64,000 bases of DNA from Gracilariopsis chorda (Eukaryota > Rhodophyta > Florideophyceae > Gracilariales > Gracilariaceae). Shown in pieces: positions 32,354-42,090 of this stretch. The stretch is taken from the NCBI GenBank assembly GCA_003194525.1, contig NBIV01000285.1, positions 40,123 to 104,122 of the forward strand. Reading direction: 5' to 3'. Each line of letters opens with the position of its first letter. Positions within the stretch are counted from its first letter, which is position 1. Below the pieces are notes generated by a model. That model worked only from the letters and a program-made list of their open reading frames with translations, made no database searches and was not told the origin of the DNA. The position numbers and the translations under genes are program-made.

Positions 32354-34189
32354 TTACTCGCCACACACACCTTGCGCATTCTGGAGCGTGAAGACCTCCC
32401 ATGCTTTCGGAGATAGAAGCCTTGCGAGCTTCTGTAGCTCCTCTTCATCGCTAATCTCTGCGCGGATGGCGCTCAACGTCCATGAGCTACTCTCCAAGTT
32501 CCAGTTGCTCTCATTCGCTCGCTCGGCTAGTGTGCTAGCGAGCAGAACGCGGGCAGAAACGTCTCTCGTCTCACCAATGAATCTGACAAGCATCTTCAAC
32601 GCACGTGGCTGATCTTGCGCTATGCCGCCAACACCGTACCAAAGGACGTAACAGAGATTCACGGCAGCAATATCGCGCAATTCGGTCTCCATTAGACACT
32701 CGAGAATTGTGATGGCTTCCGCACACTGCTCTGGTGATTTTGACGTCCTGTCTAGCAAAAGGCTAGCCAGATTGAGACTAGTGATATTTGCCACTGAGCA
32801 GAACCGCATAACGTTCTTGGTAAAGCATCGTTCATCACCATGATAAGGCAGACCGAGCGTGCTCTTCCGAATGTAAAGAGGAATCCAACCAAGATAGTCG
32901 GTGCCTAGTAAATTGCCACGGGCCAACCGAAACATCTGCTCCGCCTGTACGGAATCAAAACGCGGATCCTCTTGCTCACTGGTGAGTAGAGCGTTCACAT
33001 AACAGTGTCTGAAGTTCGTGAAATAGCTCGCTGCAAGCTTTCGATCCGCGGGCCTGCTCGGGGCGTCGTATCGCAACATGAGCGCAAACATAATGCCGTG
33101 GTCATTCTCGATTTGTCTTGCAACTTGAATTGCACGTTCGCGATCGACTCTCACACTGACACTTCCGCTCCAAAGAATAGATGCCATGATCATCATGACT
33201 GTCCGGTGGGGATTTGTACAAGACAAATGTCTCTCGCATATAAGAATGGCCCTTTGGTGGTCTAATGGGAAGCCCTGGAATCCGAACGCACAGAAGTTCA
33301 GTAGATGCACCGTGGCAGCTGTGGAACCAAAGTCACATACAGCACGTTCTAAGAGATACGCAGCGCGGGGGATGTTGGCGACTTGCCTATGCACGGTGTA
33401 AACATTGGCCAAACAGATCAAACTTCGCTCCGTGTAACTCTGGGTGAGTGCGTCTTCCAGAAGCAGCGCGGCTCGAGTCGGATCACGATACTCGCCGACA
33501 GGGGTTTCTAAGAGAAGACGCGCGAGGTAGTACTTACTATCACAATGCTCCCCCACGTCAATAGAGCGCTGGTACCACTTGACGGCGTTTTCGAACGAGG
33601 GTTCGAGGTTGACAGTGCCTTCGTGGTAAAGTCTGGCCAGCCTGTGCATGATGTCCGACTCATTGGAGAGCTTGATGGCGCGCTTAAACAGGCGCAAGCC
33701 ACGGGCTTTTTCGCCATGGAGCTCAGGGGTGATCAGTAGAACCAACGCGAAATCGGCCATGCAGGCGGGTTTCGGTGCGAGTTTCAGCGAGCGTTCGAAC
33801 AACTGCACGGATCGCACGCGGTCCTTTTCGCCGCAATCTCCATCGTATAACACCTTTGCTAGAACGTGAAGAGAAACGGGGTCACCCATTTGACGAAACG
33901 CATCCTCTAACAATGAAACCACTCGCCGACGCTGTTTCTTGTTGCCGAAGTCTCGGAAATGAAGCGCGAGGAGAGCCTTTGCACGAGGGTTGTCGGCCTG
34001 TTTAACGGCGCGTTCGAGGAGCTGGACGCCTCGACAGTGATCGATTTTATAGCCAACTGCACCGGAGCTATGTCTACCTGAGAGCAGCATGTGGCCTAGC
34101 TGTATCATCGCGTCCACATCGTTAAATCGTTTAATGGCTCGCTCGTAGCGCTTCGCAAGCTGGACGGCGGAGAGATTGTTGAGCGACAT
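32354..34189 (-). CDS. Sel1-like repeat protein A
   Basis: 611 residues with many Sel1-type TPR-like repeats of about 36 residues, such as RGVQLLERAVKQADNPRAKALLA, RSVQLFERSLKLAPKPACMADFA and NAVKWYQRSIDVGEHCDSKYYLA. Sel1 repeats form helix pairs stacked into a solenoid that binds other proteins, for example in ER-associated degradation or signalling complexes. There is no signal peptide or membrane segment, so it is probably cytosolic or nuclear. It is a full-length paralog of the protein at 42091-43923: same length within one residue, same repeat order and similar C-terminus (SARVLLASTLAE, then EEELQKLARLLS). It is intronless. TAACCCTTT lies about 74 nt before the start codon on the sense strand. 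The exact partner is unknown. Confidence 0.88.
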   Translation of the reverse strand: MSLNNLSAVQLAKRYERAIKRFNDVDAMIQLGHMLLSGRHSSGAVGYKIDHCRGVQLLERAVKQADNPRAKALLALHFRDFGNKKQRRRVVSLLEDAFRQMGDPVSLHVLAKVLYDGDCGEKDRVRSVQLFERSLKLAPKPACMADFALVLLITPELHGEKARGLRLFKRAIKLSNESDIMHRLARLYHEGTVNLEPSFENAVKWYQRSIDVGEHCDSKYYLARLLLETPVGEYRDPTRAALLLEDALTQSYTERSLICLANVYTVHRQVANIPRAAYLLERAVCDFGSTAATVHLLNFCAFGFQGFPLDHQRAILICERHLSCTNPHRTVMMIMASILWSGSVSVRVDRERAIQVARQIENDHGIMFALMLRYDAPSRPADRKLAASYFTNFRHCYVNALLTSEQEDPRFDSVQAEQMFRLARGNLLGTDYLGWIPLYIRKSTLGLPYHGDERCFTKNVMRFCSVANITSLNLASLLLDRTSKSPEQCAEAITILECLMETELRDIAAVNLCYVLWYGVGGIAQDQPRALKMLVRFIGETRDVSARVLLASTLAERANESNWNLESSSWTLSAIRAEISDEEELQKLARLLSPKAWEVFTLQNAQGVCGE

Positions 34190-34374
34190 TGCTTGACGGG
34201 GACGGGGACATTGGTATGAAGAGAAGCTGGGGTCGACACTTGATGGGTATAGGGTTGGGGTTAAAGGGTTAGCAGTTCACCCTTTATCCGCAAACCGTGT
34301 AACGACGACAGGGAGGTCATTCGGAGAGCTGTGTCCTCAGCTTGGCTCATCAATTCACTTGTGTATGGAGGTAC

Positions 34375-34440
34375 AAAGGTACAACGGTACCAAAGGGTTA
34401 CCGTTGGTACCAAAGATACCTTTGGTACTGACGGTACCGT
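34375..34440. promoter_or_regulatory. Cluster of GGTACC and CCGTTG-type palindromic words
   Basis: Contains TACAACGGTACC, AAAGGGTTACCGTTG (34392-34406), GGTACCAAAG and ACGGTACCGT in a row, 190-250 bp upstream of Sel1-like gene A. The 14-mer AAGGGTTACCGTTG is shared with 10316-10329. MYB-type sites are a reasonable guess. Confidence 0.35.
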
Positions 34441-35591
34441 CTAGGCCAAGTGTGCAGCGGTGGTAGCAGGCAACGTTGTGATTCGCGCTGCTTCCAGGGA
34501 TACCGAGAATAATAGCCTTCTATCTGCGGTTAAAAGGATACCACGGGTAGCCCATGCGAGAATGACGCTGGCAAAGCCAATTGGATTCAAGCCATAGTTG
34601 CCGTTTTTTGGCGCCCTCATTGTAAGCGAGAGGGATAAAGGCTACTGTGACCTTTACGTAGCCTACTTAGCCTTCGAAATAAGCGCTGGCTGTAGCTGCT
34701 GTCCACGAAGTTTCATGATCTCAAAGGCGCTACGCTACTGCAGTGAAGGCACAAGTCTCGTAGGACGAACTGAGCAGGCAGCGGGATTGCACAAGGCGCA
34801 ACTGAATCGGCGTGGAGAACCGTACCCCTCTTTCTTGTGGAGCGGAAGAGTGTCGCCTTTGTGAGCAGGCCCTGTGGTGCCCTTTCGTAAGGCAAATTGG
34901 AGTCGAAAGCCATTGTGCCTTGTGTGAAACTATAAGGGTACTACCAAGGGTAATCGATAACCACATTCAAAAACACACTCAACAGATACAATGATTAAGC
35001 ACCCGCTCGTACTGCCCCTCCAATCCCTATCGCATTACCCGCACATGAGCACGGAACAGAAAATAAGGAGTTGATGTATGAAAAGCGCGGCTTTTCCTTT
35101 GCACACGAAGAGAAGTATCATCCGATAACAGTTGATACTCCTCTTCTTCGCAAAGCCAAACACCAAATTGGTGAAAATAGCCAGTACATGGCCATTCAGA
35201 TGTATCTGTGTGTTCTCTTTGTCTGAGGGCCAGCGTGTTTGCAGGAGGCTCTCCCTTCGCACAAGAAGCATATCAAGCCCTGCAGTATTTGCTTTTAGGA
35301 TGTCCTTGGACGAAAGATACCTTCAACATCTCATGAAGTCTGTTTCTTGGAAGGTAAGAGAATAGAAAAGCGTAGAAGTGTAACTGTTCAACATGAAACT
35401 CGTCGGATGAACGCACGAATCTCAGAATTCATAGCTCAGCTTGTAGTTGTCCAATTACCGGTTTGAAAGCTTTGCAAAATCGCTTGTTGAGCAGACTACA
35501 AGGTATGAAAGTTTCGTAGCGGACGGCTTAGTATTTCAAAAGGGAGGACAGAAACAATGGACGACGTCAGACGAGGCCATTTTCTAATATC

Positions 35592-35644
35592 AATGAAATT
35601 CGTCGCGAGTGTTGGCACTGCCAACACGCGCGACGAATTTCATT
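35592..35644. repeat. 53-bp near-perfect palindrome
   Basis: AATGAAATTCGTCGCG, one mismatch, GTGTTGGCA, a single C, then the complementary arm. 25 of 26 pairs match with a one-base centre. Such a structure forms a cruciform or foldback; no transposon ends were seen around it. Confidence 0.85.
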
Positions 35645-38143
35645 GCTTGGCAGCGTGGCAACAGCTTCAATATCAATCACAAATCTACATCACCGCCGCC
35701 AAGTGACGGTCATATCCTTCAAACGACCACAACCGTGGTACCAAACACCCAATTTATGTCAAATAGCGCTTGCGTTGACTGTTTTGGAGCTTTCATTGAA
35801 TTGTCTCTGGGAGGGTATGGGGCTAGTGCTAGGTGGAAACTCATATAATGAACCCCGGGGTGAAAGTGTAAAGTTGGCGGCGTGACACTTTTACATTTCT
35901 TAAAATTTAGCAACTCATAGAACGCCCCAAAGCTCTTTATCTGGCGTTCTGCGGGAAACATATTGTTCGTGTGCTTTGTAAAGTTAGTTCCATTCATTTG
36001 ATTACGCTGAAAGCTTGTGAGTTTGTACGAAGCTCATGAAGGGTCTTGTTAACGAAGTGTAGAAGGGAATGGTAAAGGATTCTTGGAGGGGTGGGCTTCT
36101 GAGCGTTCAGAGACTGGCGCTCCAAACGTTCGTTTTCTGCAAAACGTCGATTACGGTGTTGATATGCAACGACGAATTACAGTTAAACCGGCGAGTTTTA
36201 TGCCGAACAGTTAGTTTGCTATTCGAAACGGCAGCACTCCGTTGAAAAAAGATTACGTGTAGCCGTCAATACAGCGAGTACAATGAGTATTTTGCAAAGA
36301 CGCGTTCACATGTAGATATTAGTTATCAGAATGTTATGAGGCATATTTACTGGCTTATGGAAGTGCTTGTTGTGTACATCCCTGTCCAGAATCGCAACAA
36401 AATCTCAAGAACAACAATCCGGACACCACAGAGGAAACCATCATTTACACGTGTACGATTATTATGCCTGGTCATCTGCATAACAATGTTCAACACAACA
36501 GCATTGAGCCTGATAGCAAGCATAACTATTGATGACGACTCCGATGAGATAAGGTCATGTGACCACAACGAGAAAGGCAGACGGGTCAGTACTTCTAGCC
36601 ACTCACGGAGTGTGGCATGCATATCTTTCTTTCCAGTTGAAAGCTTTGATGACGTTTCTTTCCAACTCCTTGTTGAGAAAGAATGTGCTGTGTTTTGTCT
36701 CCAATGGATGGTCTCCCTCTTGACACCCGTGACTGACGAGGATAGCATGTACTGCTAAACAAGCAATAGTTTGCCATACAATCACATGGTGTACTATCCC
36801 AAAAGGTTTCAACAGTTTGGAAGCGGTCACAAGAACTGTTTCCGGCAGTGCATTTCTCCAAATGTGTCGCCTTAGTTCTTCCGTCATACGCTTCACGCAG
36901 AAGCGAAGAAATCTCTGATTCTTGGAACTTCAAAACAATGAAAACCGACATGCGCGTGAGGTGTCGTGGGTGGTGATATGCGGAGGACAGATTTGCATTT
37001 GCGCCGGTTTTGCATGTTGGCATAAGGGATTTGATCGTGTCGGGTACGCTAACGTTCCCATCGCCCTTCCCAGGAGTCGTCCTGCATTGAGCTGGGCGGG
37101 TCTGCATTGTAAAGTCTCCTTACTATGTCCCATGCTCAAGTCCAATTAGCGCACTGTCTTTGAGACAACCTTTGATATCTAGAATCAATGCTTCACCAAT
37201 CTCTAGTGCAGCTGATGAATCCAAGGGCACTCGGCGAAGAAAGATAGCCCTACAAATACCATTGAAAGGTATTGTGGCTGACAAAGAGCACTACTCTTTC
37301 CGAACAGAAGCGCTGTGATACTCTATGCACTAGTCAGAGACACAATCTGAAACTACTAGTTGCGTAGCGCTTTACCCCACAAAGAACTGCCAGCACTTGA
37401 GCTTGCCGCGGGATCCAGACTTGTTGCTACTAGCTTGACATTTCTCGTGAATGAAATTCGCATCCATTGCAACACAATCTGCTCATTCACCTCGTCGAAG
37501 AACGATTGGGAGAAAAGGCTTACACAAGAGGTGCGGCGGGATGGAGATCATACGAATGGTCTACTTTTACATATGTCTACAAGATTCCTACAAATTATTC
37601 ACAGTCTTTTTTCCAACTCGCCAACAAGCTAATCTCCGTAGTAATTCCCCAGCACGGGTTAAAGCTCCTTACTCATTGATGTTGCCTACAAATTGTTCAT
37701 TGTTGCGTTCTCGGAAGACTAATGCGCACATGCAAGGCTTCATACACTTCACAGGGAGATAGCTCTTCTCTTTGGCCAAAAATAGTGCTTGGAAATTTCT
37801 GCAACTGATGAAAGCCTCTCAGTGAGGTTCCAACGATTCCGCACGAAAGCCATGCAAACGAAATCGACTTCTTTGAGGTACAAAAGGCTACAATAGCTCT
37901 TTTTCTAATCATGACAGAGAATGAAATTCGACGTCATGTAGAATTGAGTCTTGAGGTTGCTAGGACCAATTGAGACTTTTTTCACATTCTCTCAACTTCT
38001 ACTCTTCTAATGTAACTGTCACACTTAAACGATGTCCGGTTGACTGCTTAGAGAGGAGCTGCTGTGGGCAGCAGGATGAAATGTTTGTGTAAAGATTGGG
38101 TTATTGGCTCCATTAGGAAGGACCCTGGTCGATGCGGGATCAA

Positions 38144-38150
38144 TATAAAA
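38144..38150 (+). promoter_or_regulatory. TATA box (TATAAAA)
   Basis: Perfect TATAAAA 101 nt before the start codon of the secreted nuclease. Confidence 0.6.
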
Positions 38151-38244
38151 CGGTGCCGAGAAAGAAAGAATAAGCCATGAATTCAAGTTCTCACTTGTGA
38201 TCTGCACTGAGAAAGAAGGGACTAGTGATTCATTATCACTCAAT

Positions 38245-38928
38245 ATGAAGCTCCTGATCGTCTTTTCTTTGGTTCTTTTCTGCTACTTGTCTTCAACTTG
38301 TAGTGCACAGAGCGAGAAGCTTCCCGATGTGTTCCACCTTGTCAACACAACTCATCCCCCTGACTTTGACGATCAATCATTACCGATCCTTCTGCGTGCC
38401 CCCAAACGTTCTGCCAAAGACATATGGATACAGAAGTACAAAGCCTGTGGAGGTAATCTGGTTATTTCCACACAAAGCGGCAATAAACCGGCCATGAAAA
38501 TCACGGCAACCATTGTGAAATCATGTTTGGCAATCGGTTCTAAGGTTCGAATTCCGAAGCACAGCGATATCTATGGATGGGATGACTTCAAGAAATTTGT
38601 AGGGAACAAGAGAAAAAGACCAGGGTCAGCTCCTTTGTGGGCGAGGTGTCACATTATTGCGAAGCAGTTGGGAGGACGAGGCAACGCTTACGCCAATCTT
38701 TTCCCGTGTTGGCAAACTGAATTCAATCACCCGAGAATGTCACAATGTGAGGCAGCGGCTGTCAAAGCCGTGAAACAGGGTAAAAAGGTCGTGTATGAAG
38801 TTACACTTGAATACGGAAGCTCAAACCCCTGGCCAACTGCAATCAAGATCAAGGCAACGGCTAGTGGAAAGAAATTGTATAATGTGAGAATTGAGAACAC
38901 GCAAGCTGCGAAGCTGACTAATATTTAA
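38245..38928 (+). CDS. Secreted DNA/RNA non-specific endonuclease
   Basis: 227 residues from the ATG at 38245, chosen because it opens a good signal peptide (MKLLIVFSLVLFCYLSSTCSA); the frame is open 16 codons further but this would bury the signal. The core ARCHIIAKQLGGRGNAYANL followed by an Asn (TEFNHPRM) is the beta-beta-alpha-metal nuclease motif (RGHLI...NLVP...N) of the endonuclease NS family: the His acts as general base and the Asn binds the metal ion. These enzymes cut DNA and RNA without sequence choice. Four or more cysteines in the mature part suit an extracellular protein. Likely roles are nutrient scavenging or defence. TATAAAA lies 101 nt upstream and AATAAA 187 nt past the stop. 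Intronless. Confidence 0.8.
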   Translation: MKLLIVFSLVLFCYLSSTCSAQSEKLPDVFHLVNTTHPPDFDDQSLPILLRAPKRSAKDIWIQKYKACGGNLVISTQSGNKPAMKITATIVKSCLAIGSKVRIPKHSDIYGWDDFKKFVGNKRKRPGSAPLWARCHIIAKQLGGRGNAYANLFPCWQTEFNHPRMSQCEAAAVKAVKQGKKVVYEVTLEYGSSNPWPTAIKIKATASGKKLYNVRIENTQAAKLTNI

Positions 38929-39114
38929 GTACAGAGTTGCACGGCTTAAAAGGTCCACGAAAGAACGAACAAAGGATGTGGGAAGGCAAAGAGCATTCTG
39001 ACTTGTTGACTTAACAGTTTCACAAGAAGCTCTTGGAGTACTGGAAGGTGCATGAACTTTTGCTCAAGTCTAGGAATGTTATTTTGTTCTCTGAAGTATG
39101 GTTCTATTGCTTAG

Positions 39115-39120
39115 AATAAA
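39115..39120 (+). terminator. Polyadenylation signal AATAAA
   Basis: AATAAA 187 nt past the stop codon of the nuclease gene. Confidence 0.4.
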
Positions 39121-39817
39121 ACACGAGTCCTGTCCTGTTTGCATTGCTGACCTAATCTCGCTGATCATGTTAGCAGCTCCATGTCTGAGAATCGGTACCC
39201 AGAGAAAAACTTGAACCTTGTCTTAAATAAGGATGCGAAGAGCACGCAACGTGTCGCCGTCGCAATCAGCAACACACTTTCCCTGAAATAGAATTCAAGA
39301 TTCCTGAATTTCAGGCATCCCGCTTCGATACCCGTCTCCTATAAACCACTGTGAGCGTGCTCCGGATACGTGAAGGTTGTGGGACAGTCACACCTGACAT
39401 CTTTTCCAGTCCAAAAAAACCTAGCATTTCGGATCACCACTTGACCCACTCAAGAAGAACGAAAGCGAGAGGACTTCAATATTGCCATCCTGATCCTGGA
39501 CTTTGAGGGGGTGTTGGCGAGATCTGTTCGCTTCATTAGTAGTCGGCAGCTTTTATGGCATCTTGGCGGATTTCGGCTAGGCATCTGAAAAGCATCAAAA
39601 GGATGGCGTCCAATCCATGACAACACTTCGAACGTCTTGGCACAGCAAAGCCAGTTTGATACGAAAATTGTTTGCAGCTCGTAATACGCATTCCAGATCC
39701 AGATGGGAAGCACCTGCGGATTTTAATCGGAGATGAGCAAAAGCATATCATTGCTGCAGAGGATCTTCGATGTACCGTAGCAAATAGAAAGCGCGACAAA
39801 CATTCTCTGGTGTTCCC

Positions 39818-40090
39818 ATGCAGTCGATTCTGGTTTATGGCTTTCTCGTGCTTGTTTTTCTCCGTGGTACTACGCGCACGGAATGCTCGATATGTCTATC
39901 ACTTTCATGCATGCAAGAGCATCTGGAACGCCTTTACAAAAACGAACTCAAGAAGAATATAAATTTGTCTTTCGCACTTTACTGGGAAAGACATATATTC
40001 GGTATTCCTATAATCAGCATACCTTGGCAGAAAGAAAATTGTATCAAGCGTCGCTTTGTGGAGACTTCCTATGCGGAGGATGTAACATGA
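39818..40090 (+). CDS. Small ORF with signal-like N-terminus
   Basis: 90 codons. The first 20 residues (MQSILVYGFLVLVFLRGTTR) look like a signal peptide, followed by ECSICLSLSCM and a Lys-rich stretch. No promoter, homology or repeat supports expression, and overlapping frames in other phases are also open. It could be a small secreted protein or chance. Confidence 0.2.
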   Translation: MQSILVYGFLVLVFLRGTTRTECSICLSLSCMQEHLERLYKNELKKNINLSFALYWERHIFGIPIISIPWQKENCIKRRFVETSYAEDVT

Positions 40091-41036
40091 AGTGCAGAAA
40101 AGACGTACATAGATGCAGAAACTTTTTCAAATCGTGGGCCATTTCCACAGATACGATTGGTGGTCAAGATGTATGAAAGACACCTGAAGCACTTGGACCA
40201 TACTAAATGGCTTATCAAGACAAAAAACGAAGTGATGATCATTTCTCGTAAACCCTCCACCGCCGTTATCAAACCAAGCTGCATAGCTGAACAAAGCACA
40301 GTTTTGCCTGTGAAAGTTCACCATAGGCAATGACAATCGTATCCAGCGACAAGCTTTATAGCGATGAAGCAGCTGTGCATGATTCCTTTTTTATTCAAAC
40401 CGATGCACTACCTATGCAAGCTGGTACTAGCAACACGCGGTAGGCTGACCTCGATAAATGAAGCGGAGTGCTTTAGGAGTGTTCGGGAAAGCTTACGTTT
40501 TCGTGAAATGTTGTCCCATTTAGCAGCTTTTCCAAATACCTCTACTCGACTTTTAAGACCACCTGAGAATTTCTCCATGAGAAATCTCTTTTACGATACT
40601 AGCTAGGACACTTGTCTATCGGACCGCTGACCTCATATGAGTTCAAAACAATCAACTTTACGTTTAATTTTAGTTATTTTGATCGGAATTTTTTGCCTTT
40701 TGTAGTCTGTATAAGTTATGCAACATGTTTTTGTATAGCAAAAATTCTAAGCTTCTGTTGTTTATGCTAGGTGAGAAGCAGAAACATAAGACAACCAGAT
40801 GGTTTGATAGAGATGTGCTTGTAAAATATGACTAATTTACTACAGAGCTTCAGAAAACCGGCTTTTTTGATATCAAAAACGTACTTTTGATTCAAAAACA
40901 CCGTTCCTGACGCGTGTATGAAAGGTTCAAAACCTTCAATAAATAATCATTTGGGAACATTACATCCGGGCGGATAGACAAGTGTGTAGTATCCCTAATG
41001 CCAGGATTTTGTGATCTGTATTAAAAAAATTCACCA

Positions 41037-41164
41037 CCAGCATCAGCATCAGCAGCAGCAACAGCAGCAACAGCAAAGCTAAAAGCTCATTGGCTGCTGC
41101 TGTATATTGACTGCCGCTGCTGTTGAGTGGCTGGCACTACAATAGTGCCAGCCACTCAGCAGCA
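41037..41164. repeat. CAG-type microsatellite and 22-bp-arm hairpin
   Basis: Starts with CAGCATCAGCAGCAGCAACAG-type triplets at 41037-41078. At 41118-41139 and 41143-41164 lie inverted arms with one mismatch and a 3-nt loop; the core arm is GAGTGGCTGGCACTA. Confidence 0.75.
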
Positions 41165-41451
41165 AAGTGGCTGACAATGCGTCATATTTGCAGTGGCAGC
41201 CAATTACAATCCACTAAGTCTACAATGTTACGGAGTAATTACGTAGGGATTCACTCTTTGCCCAAAAATACTAATTATATGCCCTTTTTTCCTTGAATTA
41301 AACTACTTCCTTTTTTGGTTTTGCTTCCTCCACTCTTTTTCTTCCTACCACTTTTCGTCACACCACGCGGCGCGCAGCGATACTCGTGGACGAAGGACGC
41401 TTCCTATTGTAACTGCTTAACATTTTGGGGCATTCGACTGTACCTATACTA

Positions 41452-41577
41452 CAAAAGAGCGCCGTTGTAGTCTTGTACTCCGGGTTCTTACTGGGTCGTG
41501 TAGAAAGAAGCTCTCAAAAGAGCGCCGTTGTAGTCTTGTACTCCGGGTTCTTACTGGGTCGTGTAGAAAGAAGCTCT
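41452..41577 (+). repeat. 63-bp tandem duplication
   Basis: Two exact copies of a 63-bp unit (41452-41514 and 41515-41577). The unit length keeps frame and would encode 21 residues per copy (SAVVVLYSGFLLGRVERSSQ plus one), but no surrounding gene is evident. Confidence 0.85.
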
Positions 41578-41706
41578 CAAAGGGTTTGGAGGTGGTCCTC
41601 TGAGCCATTCCGCCCGCAGGGAGAGCTAGAACTCTGTACTGTTATTGGTGTACAACTTACACGTTTTACACATTTTACAGCAGCCCAATTCTGGTTCGGA
41701 GTCTGA

Positions 41707-41759
41707 ACAAATGCTGTAGTTGATGGTCTGAACTTCCGACCATCAACTACAGTATTTGT
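41707..41759. repeat. Hairpin, 22-bp arms with 9-nt loop
   Basis: Arms 41707-41728 and 41738-41759 are complementary at 21 of 22 positions. It could be a small foldback or the trace of a miniature transposon; no target duplication was recognised. Confidence 0.8.
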
Positions 41760-42090
41760 CCATTCCCAATGACGCTTTCTATGAATGACGCTCGTCAGCT
41801 TTGAGCTGTGTGTGGAAGCTGCGTTGCCTTCCGTTGAACGCCAGCAGAGAGTGACCAGCAAAGCACAACTTGCAATAAGCGTAGTTCGCTGAGGGAACCT
41901 TACTCAGCAGTGGCGCAGCGCCGGACGCCTTTTCACATCTGCTGAGAACCCCTTCGACGAAGGACTTAATGAACCCCCCAGCTTTCTGTTCGCACAGTCA
42001 ACTGAGTCGCAGCTCTACTTCGCAGCCACTACCAGGAAATGCGGCTTCAGCCCCAATCCCTAAGGATAAGTATCACCATTCTGCACCTCA

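Larger units (their letters stand above)
34190..38143. other. Intergenic; palindromes and motifs, no supported gene
   Basis: Open frames at 34598-34864, 35035-35365, 36336-36758 and 36595-37107 (both strands) show no domain. The region holds the AAGGGTTACCGTTG motif cluster (34375-34440) and a 53-bp near-perfect palindrome at 35592-35644. Confidence 0.4.
38929..42090. other. Intergenic; small ORF, microsatellite, hairpins and tandem repeat
   Basis: Nothing here is a confident gene. Features worth noting are given as separate entries: an ORF with a signal-like start (39818), a CAG-type microsatellite with a long hairpin (41037-41164), a 63-bp tandem duplication (41452-41577) and a hairpin (41707-41759). 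Confidence 0.4.

Noticed and set aside
36336-37107. 140- and 170-codon frames on opposite strands
   Set aside because: They overlap each other, have no domain and neither shows a signal peptide or repeat.
41037-41078. Possible CRISPR-like or poly-Gln coding repeat
   Set aside because: It is a short CAG/CAA microsatellite without spacers and without a surrounding open gene.
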